From Humidesulfovibrio sp. (GTDB lineage: Bacteria > Desulfobacterota > Desulfovibrionia > Desulfovibrionales > Desulfovibrionaceae), in NCBI RefSeq assembly GCF_030689645.1, contig NZ_JAUYFU010000024.1, forward strand, positions 145,343 to 209,342: a stretch of 64,000 bases of DNA, given 5' to 3'. The notes under the pieces are model-generated. The model did no database searches and had not been told where the DNA came from. It saw nothing but the letters and a program-made list of their open reading frames with translations. Shown here piece after piece: positions 21,281-30,300 of this stretch (the stretch's first letter is position 1; every line of letters starts with the position of its first letter). The position numbers and the translations under genes were made by a program.

Positions 21281-21328
21281 GTTTGGGGCCCCATTCGGGA
21301 AAACCTTAACAGTAGCAGGAGTATCACA

Positions 21329-22114
21329 ATGATTATTGATGAGAGGATTGTCACAGAGGCCATCGCCAGCACGTTCTTCGACAAGTTCAAGAGCTGCCTG
21401 GATCTCGACGTCGCCATTGTCGGCGGCGGGCCTTCGGGCCTCACCGCAGCCTGGAAGCTGGCCGAGGCTGGCCGAAAGGTGGCGCTTTTCGAGCGCAAGC
21501 TCTCCGTGGGCGGCGGCATGTGGGGCGGCGGCATGACCTGGACCAGCATCGTGGTGCAGGAGGAGGCCAAAAGCATCCTTGAGGACGCCGGCGTGGCGCT
21601 CATCGAATATAAACCTGGATATTTTGTTGCCGACTCTGTGGCCGCCACTGCCGCTTTGGCCTACCAGGCAACCCGCGCAGGGGCTCAGGTGTTCAACTGC
21701 ACCAGCGTGGAAGACGTGGTATTGCGAGAAGTTGACGGCGTGAAGCGGGTCATGGGCCTCGTGGTGAATTCCAGCCCGGTGGAGATCGCGAGGCTGCACG
21801 TTGACCCGCTTGTGCTTCACTGCAAACATGCCATAGAATGCACGGGACACGATGTGGAGATGCTGAAGACCCTGGTGCGCAAAAATGGCGTCAAGCTGAA
21901 CACCCCCAGCGGCGGCATCGAGGGCGAGCAGTCCATGTGGGCCGACGTGGCCGAGGCCAACACCGTGCGCTACACGCGTGAGGTTTTCCCCGGCGTGTGG
22001 GTTGCCGGCATGGCCGCCAACGCCACCTACGGCTCCTATCGCATGGGGCCGATCTTTGGCGGCATGCTGCTCTCCGGCGTAAAGGTGGCCGAGGCCATTA
22101 ACGAATTATTGTAA
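21329..22114 (+). CDS. thi4: Thi4-family thiazole synthase, probably sulfide-dependent
   Basis: DVAIVGGGPSGLTAAWKLAEAGRKVALFERKLSVGGGMWGGGM; ARLHVDP with His at the sulfur-donor Cys position; TPP riboswitch upstream. Confidence 0.93.
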   Translation: MIIDERIVTEAIASTFFDKFKSCLDLDVAIVGGGPSGLTAAWKLAEAGRKVALFERKLSVGGGMWGGGMTWTSIVVQEEAKSILEDAGVALIEYKPGYFVADSVAATAALAYQATRAGAQVFNCTSVEDVVLREVDGVKRVMGLVVNSSPVEIARLHVDPLVLHCKHAIECTGHDVEMLKTLVRKNGVKLNTPSGGIEGEQSMWADVAEANTVRYTREVFPGVWVAGMAANATYGSYRMGPIFGGMLLSGVKVAEAINELL

Positions 22115-22183
22115 TGAAGTATCATAACTTATAGTAACGAAGTCCTGGCCGGGGCGACCCGGCCAGGCATCTGGAAACCGACC

Positions 22184-23695
22184 ATGTTGCCCATTATCGC
22201 TCTTTTAGGCCGCCCCAATGTGGGCAAAAGCAGCCTGTTCAACCGCCTGGTGCGTCAGAACAAGTCCATTACCCACGACCTCCCCGGAGTCACCCGCGAC
22301 CGCATATATGGTGAAGTCTTTGAGGAGGGCGTCCGCTTCGCCGTCATCGACACCGGCGGCATGCTGCCGGACTCCGAGGACGGCGGCATGGACAGGAGCG
22401 TGTTCGACCAGGCCACAGATGCTCTGGACGAGGCCGACGTGGTTCTTTTCGTTGTGGATGGCCGTGAAGGCATGACCGGGCTGGACCAGGCCGTGAGCGA
22501 GAAGATCCGTTCCTCGGGCAAGCCCGTGCTGCTGGTGGTGAACAAGGTGGACGGCCCGGAGCAGGAGGCCAAGGCCACCGTTGATTTTCACGCGCTGGGC
22601 TTTGAGATGACCACGGTCTCCGCTGCCCACGGCTACGGCCTGAACTCCTTCCGCGAGCGTATTGCCGAGCTGGCCAAGCCTTTTGTGACGCCCGAGCCAG
22701 CCGACGGCCCTGAGCTGGGCCTTAAGCTGTGCATGCTGGGCCGCCCCAACGCGGGCAAGTCCTCCCTCGTCAACACCCTTGTGGGCCAGAACCGGCAGAT
22801 CGTCAGCGATGTTGCGGGAACCACCCGCGACTCAGTTGACGTGGGTTTTGAACTGGAGGGTCGCCGCTACACCTTTGTGGACACTGCTGGCGTGCGCCGC
22901 CGCACGTCCATCACCGACCACCTGGAAAAGCTTTCGGTGTACCGGGCCCTGTCCTCCAGCAAGCGCGCCGACGTCACCATTCTTGTGCTGGACGCCATGG
23001 AAGGCTTGAGCCACCAGGACAAGCGGCTCATCGCCTATCTGGCGGAGCAGCGCACCCCCTTCATGGTGGCCGTGAACAAGGTGGACCTTGTGCATAAGGA
23101 TCGCATGGACGAATTGCGCGAGGCCTATGGCGAGGCTCTGCGCATCTGCTCCTATGTCCCGGTGTTGTACATTTCCGCCCTCACAGGCGCAGGCACGAAC
23201 AAGATCCTGCCCTTGGCCGAGGAGATCCGCCGCGAGTGCGTCATCCGCATCGGCACCGGCGCCCTCAACCGCGCCATGTCCGAGGCCACCACCAAGCACC
23301 AGCCCCCGGTCATCAAGCGCCGCAGGGCCAAGTTCTACTACCTGACCCAGGCTGACGAAGATCCGCCAATGTTCGTGTTCTTCGTGAACGATGCGGACCT
23401 GGTGCCTGACGCCTATGGCAAGTACCTCGAAAACCAGTTGCGCAAGCTTCTTAAGATTAAGAAGGCTCCGCTGGCGGCGGTGTTCCGCTCCAGCCACGAG
23501 AAGAAAGAGGCCGAGCGTCCGCTCAATAACCGCCAGCCCCGGCTTGGCAAGTCGCGCCGTGAAATGGACGCCGCAAACGTGGACAAGCCGGCCCGGGCCG
23601 CCAAGCCTGGCAAGTCTTCGTCTTCGGGCAAGGCCTCGGCCAACAGCAAGCGGTCCGCCGGCGCAAAAACTGCGGCGTCGCGCAAGAAGGGTTGA
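22184..23695 (+). CDS. der: Ribosome biogenesis GTPase Der (EngA)
   Basis: Two G domains: LLGRPNVGKSSLFNRLV and MLGRPNAGKSSLVNTLVG. Confidence 0.97.
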   Translation: MLPIIALLGRPNVGKSSLFNRLVRQNKSITHDLPGVTRDRIYGEVFEEGVRFAVIDTGGMLPDSEDGGMDRSVFDQATDALDEADVVLFVVDGREGMTGLDQAVSEKIRSSGKPVLLVVNKVDGPEQEAKATVDFHALGFEMTTVSAAHGYGLNSFRERIAELAKPFVTPEPADGPELGLKLCMLGRPNAGKSSLVNTLVGQNRQIVSDVAGTTRDSVDVGFELEGRRYTFVDTAGVRRRTSITDHLEKLSVYRALSSSKRADVTILVLDAMEGLSHQDKRLIAYLAEQRTPFMVAVNKVDLVHKDRMDELREAYGEALRICSYVPVLYISALTGAGTNKILPLAEEIRRECVIRIGTGALNRAMSEATTKHQPPVIKRRRAKFYYLTQADEDPPMFVFFVNDADLVPDAYGKYLENQLRKLLKIKKAPLAAVFRSSHEKKEAERPLNNRQPRLGKSRREMDAANVDKPARAAKPGKSSSSGKASANSKRSAGAKTAASRKKG

Positions 23696-23770
23696 TTTTT
23701 GAGAATGCCTTGACATTCTGCTGAACGAAAGGGTAAAGGGTTCGTCCGCGCCCGCAAGGGACGCTTTATT

Positions 23771-23868
<98 letters not shown>

Positions 23869-23876
23869 TTATAAAA

Positions 23877-23917
23877 GCCTTGTTCCTCGGTATGTTGCCG
23901 GAGAACAAGGCTTTTTT
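23877..23917 (+). terminator. Intrinsic terminator directly inside attL
   Basis: GCCTTGTTCCTCGG...CCGGAGAACAAGGC-TTTTTT. Confidence 0.8.
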
Positions 23918-23953
23918 CTTTTCACTGCTCCAGTACTCTGTTACAGTGGAGGT

Positions 23954-25741
23954 ATGGAGCAGATGCCCAAACACCCGAGACTTTGCCGTCGTGGCGCGAC
24001 CTATTATCACCGTGCCGCAATCCCCGTTGATATCGCTGACAGCTACCCCAAGACGGAAGAGACCTTTTCCCTTGGCACCAAGGACCACCAGGAAGCGGTG
24101 CGTCGTGTGCGCGTCGCTGCTGCCGAGGTGGACCGGAAGTTCGAGGCTCATCGCAGGATGCTCGCCCAGAAGGCGAAGCCTCCGCTGAAGGAGCTGTCGG
24201 GCGAAGAGATCAAGCGCATCGGCGAGGTCTACTACACGTATCTCCTGGAAGAGGACGAGGCCATCCGCTCCGAGCAGTTCTCCGAAGAGGAACGTCCGAC
24301 CATCGTGCTGGATGATGATGCGGACGTAAACGAGATCATCCGCACCCACGGGTTTCGTCCCCCTAACTTCGAGGGCTACGCCGAGGATAAAGATGCCATT
24401 GATGAGTTGACCCGCCACGATTACGCCCGTGGCAAGGTGAACTCGTTCTACAAGGGCGAGGCCGAAGAGGTGCTGACCTGGGAAGGGATCAGCGTGAACC
24501 TTGATCCAGCCTCGCCCAGTTGGCGCAAGCTGGCCCGCGAACTTCAGGCAGCCACGATCAAGGCCACCAAGGCCGTCCGCTTGAGGAATGAGGGTGAGGT
24601 CGTGGAAACGCCTCGCGTCCCCGGCCAGAGACCAGAGTCGCGTGTGCCGCTGCTTTCCATGGCCGTCGAACAGTGGGTCGAGGAAAAGGCCCGGACGAGT
24701 TGGGTCGCCAAGACCAAGCGTTAGCATTGCAAGTGGATGGAACACTTCATCGCGGCCATCGGGGACCGGCCCCTGGATGCGTACACCAAGACGGACGCCA
24801 GGGCCTACAAGTCCATGCTGCTCAAGCTGCCTGCCAACTGGGTCAAGTTCAGCGAACTTCAGGGCCTGCCGCTCGACAAGGCTTCCACCAAGGCCCAGGA
24901 GCTTGGCATGGAGCCGATGACCGAGAGCAACGTCAACAAGCTGCTGGGCTTTGTCGGCTCGTTCTGGACGTGGGCCTCTGACCAGTATGACGAGGCACCG
25001 GCCAACCCGTTCAAGGGCCTCAAGATCAAGCAGCGCAAGCGCATCCGTGAAGAGCGTGATCCGTTCTCGGTGGAGGAGCTTCGAGCCATCTTCAGCGCTC
25101 CGATCTACACCGGGTGCGCATCACTCCGGGAATGGAAGAGACCTGGAGCGTTTGTTCCCCGCAACTCCGGCATGTTCTGGGTTCCGTTGCTCAGCCTGTT
25201 CACGGGCGCTCGCATGGGGGAGATCATCCAGCTCTACGTCGAGGATGTGCGGCAAGAGGATGGCATCACCTTCCTCGACCTCAATGACAATGGCGAGGAC
25301 AAGCGCCTGAAGACAACCTATTCCCAGCGGTCCATCCCGATCCATGCGTCCATTTTGGACAAGGGCTTCATGGACCATGTGGCCTTGTGCCGCAGCCAGG
25401 GACAGAAGCGGCTGTTTCCTGATCTCGCCATGGGCGAGGATGGCTACTATTCCACGCCCTTTTCCAAGCACTTCAGCCGCTTCCTCAGGGCCATCGGCAT
25501 CAAGAACCGCAAGAACGCCTTCCACAGCTTCCGGCACAGCTTCGAGGACGCCTGCCGTGACTCGGACATCCCCAAGGAGATCATGGACGCTCTCCAGGGG
25601 CATGGCCAGGAGGGCATGTCCGAACGGTACGGGCGGGGCTACTACCTGAAGAAGCTGGACGAGGCGATGAAACGGTTCCAGTACCGCGACCTCGACCTCT
25701 CGCATCTCAATGTTTTGGCGCAAAAATCCGAGAGGCCGTAA
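23954..25741 (+). pseudogene. Tyrosine site-specific integrase interrupted by an in-frame amber (TAG at 24722-24724)
   Basis: ORFs 23954-24724 and 24737-25741 are in the same frame (offset 783 nt); catalytic residues GARMGEI, HSFRHSFE, GHGQ, YGRGYY all in the second part. Confidence 0.85.
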
Positions 25742-25742
25742 C

Positions 25743-26444
25743 ATGGTGATTGACTCGGATTTACCCCCCGTCCCCCGGGTCTCCTTTGATGAGCTGTTGC
25801 TCGAGTGCATCGACGCGCTTGTGACTCCTAGCATGGAAGGTGCTGGGCGCGAGATACATCTCCTGTTGCTTGATGAGGCCTCAAAGGAACCTAGCCACTC
25901 AGAGCATCTCCAGGAAACGCTGAAAGAGGTTGCGGACATCTTCCGTAATCCGGGTAGTATTAATCCCGATCATGATCCTAGCAGCCCCAAAGCTCGAGCA
26001 GAAAGTCTTGCGGCTGCTTTGAGCCAGGAGCTAGGGCAGGCTGGCCCACGTTATATTTTCCACGGGACCATTTGGGGGAGGCTGGCCGGGATCGCCAACG
26101 AAGGTCTTGTTCCGGGGCGGTTTACCGTGTGGAATGATGATGTGGCTTCCAGAAAGTATTGCGATTCAGCGGTATTCTTCACTGCGTCGTGGCGTCGTGC
26201 CGTGTGGTGGGCAGATGCGGCGCATCACTGTTCTCGGGGCAGGCGAGATAGCAAGCACCGAACACCAGTCATTATTCGTATTTCGGCTGACGGGCTGAGA
26301 CTTGAACCGGACCAACGAGCAGTCTTTCCCGGCTGCCTCATGGTGCGTTCCACCGTGAGCTTGGTTGATCCGCACGTCATATCCGGTCAGTTTTCTGGGT
26401 TTCCAATCTGGCGTCCGCTTGCCGAGGTCCTTGCCACCAAGTAG
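25743..26444 (+). CDS. Uncharacterised island protein, possible ADP-ribosyltransferase/KptA-like fold
   Basis: RYIFHGTIWGRLAGIANEGLVPG ... SAVFFTASWRRAVWWA ... LRLEPDQRAVFPGCLMVRSTVSLVDPHVI. Confidence 0.6.
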   Translation: MVIDSDLPPVPRVSFDELLLECIDALVTPSMEGAGREIHLLLLDEASKEPSHSEHLQETLKEVADIFRNPGSINPDHDPSSPKARAESLAAALSQELGQAGPRYIFHGTIWGRLAGIANEGLVPGRFTVWNDDVASRKYCDSAVFFTASWRRAVWWADAAHHCSRGRRDSKHRTPVIIRISADGLRLEPDQRAVFPGCLMVRSTVSLVDPHVISGQFSGFPIWRPLAEVLATK

Positions 26445-26456
26445 CAGGGCGTGCTA

Positions 26457-26496
26457 GGTACAGAATGGCGTAACGAACATTGCGCCAATTTGTACC
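26457..26496. repeat. 40-bp imperfect palindrome upstream of the serine recombinase
   Basis: GGTACAGAATGGCGTAACGA/ACATTGCGCCAATTTGTACC; 15 of 20 position pairs complementary. Confidence 0.8.
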
Positions 26497-26508
26497 CGGA
26501 GGCCCACC

Positions 26509-27225
26509 ATGAAGATCGTCGCTTACCAACGCGTTTCCACAGCCCGGCAGGGCAGGAGTGGCCTGGGGCTTGAAGCTCAGGATCGTGCCATTCAGGAACA
26601 TGCCCGAGCCAAGGACGCCACCCTCATCGGCTCCTTCACGGAGGTTGAGAGTGGGAAGATCAACGCCCGCCCAGAGCTAGCCAAGGCCTTGCACCTCGCC
26701 AAGGTGACAGGGGCGACGCTGGTCATCGCGAAGTTGGACAGGCTCTCCCGCAATGCGGCCTTTCTGCTAGCGCTACGGGACAGCGGGGTCCGTTTCGTCG
26801 CTGCTGACATGCCTGAGGCCAACGATTTGACCGTGGGCATCATGGCCTTGGTGGCTCAGCAGGAGCGTGAGGCAATCGCCAAGCGCACCAGAGAGGCCCT
26901 GACGTCCGCCAAGGCGCGTGGAGTGCGGCTGGGCAATCCCAATGGTGCGGCGGCCCTGCGGCGGGCGGGCAAGGGTAATATTGCGAGCCTCAGCAGTATC
27001 AAGGCCAATGCGGATCGCCACGCCGCAGACCTTTCACCCGTCATCGCGTCCCTTCAGATTGAGGGATTTACTTCGCTCGGAGCCTTGGCGCGGTCCCTCA
27101 ACGAGCGCGGAATGCTGACCCCTCGTGGTGGGCGTTGGCACAAGTCTTCAGTTCTCAATTTGCTTGAGCGCCTAAGCAAACTTTCCGTTGAAACACAGGT
27201 GGCCCAAACACAAGCTCCAAGATGA
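26509..27225 (+). CDS. Small serine recombinase (resolvase/invertase family)
   Basis: MKIVAYQRVSTARQGRSGLGLEAQ; VIAKLDRLSRN; VAQQEREAIAKRTREALTSAKARGVRLGNP; C-terminal HTH-like region. Confidence 0.9.
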   Translation: MKIVAYQRVSTARQGRSGLGLEAQDRAIQEHARAKDATLIGSFTEVESGKINARPELAKALHLAKVTGATLVIAKLDRLSRNAAFLLALRDSGVRFVAADMPEANDLTVGIMALVAQQEREAIAKRTREALTSAKARGVRLGNPNGAAALRRAGKGNIASLSSIKANADRHAADLSPVIASLQIEGFTSLGALARSLNERGMLTPRGGRWHKSSVLNLLERLSKLSVETQVAQTQAPR

Positions 27226-27334
27226 CGCCTTGTGAGTAAATACTCCTCTTCTACTCTGGGATATCTTTATCTTTTCAACTGGCTGACTGCCATGTATAGA
27301 CCCAGTAGTATCAAGCCAATCTCCTGGGGGAATC

Positions 27335-30300
27335 ATGAATATCTTCGAATTTCGAGAGAACCTGATTTCGGACTATGCCTCCTACATCAAGAGCTTCCGC
27401 ACCATTCGTGATTCCCGGATAGACCAAGAGGTTACTCAAAAGATTGAAGAGGGTGTGCTCTGGCCCGATCCACTTATCCAACTCAACCCATCATATGCCC
27501 CAGGCAAGTCCGTTCCAGACCTCGTGGCAGAGAAGCTGCTGCATCCTGAGGCCGAGAAGATCTTTCGCAAGGGCAAGGACAAGGGCGCTGGTACTCCGGT
27601 CAGACTGTACACCCATCAGGAGGCGGCGGTGCGGACCGCCAGAGGTGGCCACAATTACGTCCTCACCACCGGCACAGGATCAGGCAAGAGTCTTGCGTAC
27701 ATCCTGCCCATCGTGGACTTTGTTCTGCGCAATGGCTCCGGTAAGGGAATCAAGGCCATCATCATCTACCCTATGAATGCTTTGGCGAATAGCCAGCACG
27801 GAGAACTCGAGAAGTTCCTCTGCCAGGGGTATCCGGATGGGAAGCCCCTGGTCACGTTTAGGCGGTACACGGGCCAGGAGTCTGAGACGGAAAGGCAGGA
27901 GATCATCACCTCGCCCCCGGACATCATCCTCACCAATTATGTCATGCTCGAGCTGATGCTCACCAGACCTCGTGAACGTGAGTTGATCAAGGCTGCTGTC
28001 GGATTGAAATTTCTTGTCCTGGATGAGCTTCATACCTATCGGGGAAGGCAAGGCGCAGACGTTGCCATGCTGGTCAGGCGAGTCCGGGACCGTCTTGCTG
28101 GAGGAGAACTGCAATGTGTCGGCACTTCTGCGACGCTTGGTGGAGAGGGGACCTTTGAGCAGCAGCGTGTTGAGGTAGCTGGTGTCGCCTCCAAGCTCTT
28201 TGGTGCCGATGTGGCTCCGGAGCATGTCATTGGCGAGACACTGCTCCGAACCACGCCATACCGGGGTGAAGATGACCCCACATTCATCAAAGACCTGACT
28301 GAGCGGGTAAGTGAACCTTCCCGGCCCTTCCCGGTCCTCTATGACGCATTTGTCCGCGATCCCCTGTGCTGCTGGATCGAAAGCACCCTTGGCATCCAGA
28401 AGGAGTCTGGGACTGACCGTCTCGTCCGTGCCACACCCAAGGGTGTGGATGGAAAGGATGGGGCCGCCGCGATGCTCAGCAAGCTCACAGGCCTGGTTGA
28501 GGAGACGTGTTCCCTGGCCATCAAGGCCGCACTGCTTGGCGGAACCCAGTGCGAAGCCAATCCTGTGACCGGCTTCAAGCCCTTCGCCTTCCGTCTCCAC
28601 CAGTTCATCTCGCGTGGAGATGCGGTCTATGCCTCGCCAGAAAGCATTGAGCAGCGGCACATCACCCTGAATGGTCAGAAGTTCGTCCCCGGTAGTCGAG
28701 AGCGAGTTCTTTTCCCTGTCGTCTTCTGCCGGGAGTGTGGTCAGGAGTACTACAGCGTCAACAAGACAAAGAATGCAGAGACGCGTGAAACGTGCTTTGA
28801 AGCCCGAGACTACAAAGACCAACTCCCAGATGGGGAGTCCGTTCCAGGCTTTCTGTTCATCTCCGAGGACAGCTCTTGGCCAGTGGACGCCTCCGAGGTG
28901 GTGGAGCGGGTTCCTGAAGACTGGGTTGAGGAGAAAAACGATAAACGGCGTCTCAAAAGCACGGTCAAGGACCGGGTGCCTGAAGCTATCCGGGTTGCTG
29001 CTTCAGGGGTGGCAAGCAAGGATGGTGTGGATGCCGCGTTCGTCCCTGCGCCATTCCGATTCTGCTTGCAGTGCGGCGTGGCATATGACGCTCGCCAGCG
29101 GGCCGACAGCTCCAAGTTGAGTTCTCTCGCCACAGGTGGTCGCAGTACTGCGACAACAGTCCTCGGGTTGTCCACCGTCAAGCTCCTGCGAGCGGAAGCT
29201 GACCTGGAGGATGAAGCCAAAAAGCTCCTCAGTTTCACCGACAACCGGCAGGACGCTTCCCTTCAGGCTGGCCACTTCAACGATTTTATCGAAGTCAGCA
29301 TGCTCCGTTCTGCGCTCTATCGCGCTGCTCTGGACGCTGGGCCAGATGGCATCTCCCATGATGAATTGGCCCCTCGAGTCTTCAACGCTTTGGGGCTTGA
29401 TCCTGAGGAGTATTCGACCCTGACTGGGGAAGCATCAGAAATCCAGTTGATCAATGCGGGGAAGGCCTTACGCAATGTCCTCGGGTATCGCTTGTACAAC
29501 GACCTCAAGCGTGGTTGGCGCGTGACATCCCCGAACCTGGAGCAATGCGGGCTTCTCGGGATCGATTACCCCGCCTTGTCGTCCATCTGCGGTAATGCCA
29601 CGGCCTGGGGAAGCTGCCATGCGGCGCTTTCTTCGGCGGATGTCGCTACCAGGATACATGTCTGCAAGGTCCTGCTGGACTACTTCAGACGGAATCTGGC
29701 CGTGAAGGTGGACTATCTCGACAGCGCCCACCAAGAAGCCATCCAGCAGCAGAGCTACCAGTACCTGATCGAGCCTTGGGGGTTGGATGAGGCCGAGCAG
29801 AAGAAGATGGAGCATGCCGCCGTCTTGTACCCCAGAGGGATTCGCCCAAAAGAATACCAGGGCTACGTTTACCTTTCTCCACGTGGCGGCTTCGGCCAAT
29901 TCCTGGGGCGCAAGAATACGTTCCCAGCGTATTCTGAACGGATCAAGATGGGTGAGCTGTCGGGGATTTTTGCCAACCTCCTGACCATCCTGACAGAGGG
30001 TGGTCTGCTTGAAGTTGTCAGGCCTCCCAGGAAGCCGGATGAAGTTCCTGGGTTCCAGCTCCGTGCTGCTGCCATCGTCTGGAAAGCTGGTGATGGCTCT
30101 CAGGCATACCACGATCCAATCAGGGTGCCGCACATCTCGGATACTGGTCTCCGTACCAACCCTTTCTTTGTTGATTTCTACAAGTTCGTGGCGTTCGGCC
30201 TGAAGGGGTATACCGCCAGAGAGCATACGGCCCAGGTGCCATACTCTCTCCGCGAGGAGCGAGAGGAGGCATTCCGCAAGGCACGGCTCCCCATCCTCTT

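Noticed and set aside
24722-24724. Amber codon in the integrase as a pyrrolysine codon
   Set aside because: No pylT/pylS/pylBCD genes in the window and no functional reason for Pyl here; a CAG to TAG mutation is simpler.
26509-27225. Serine recombinase as the integrase responsible for the island
   Set aside because: It is a small resolvase-type protein; the tRNA-end duplication and adjacent tyrosine integrase explain the integration better.
27680-28822. 380-aa minus-strand ORF opposite the giant helicase
   Set aside because: Antisense artefact with no recognisable domain.
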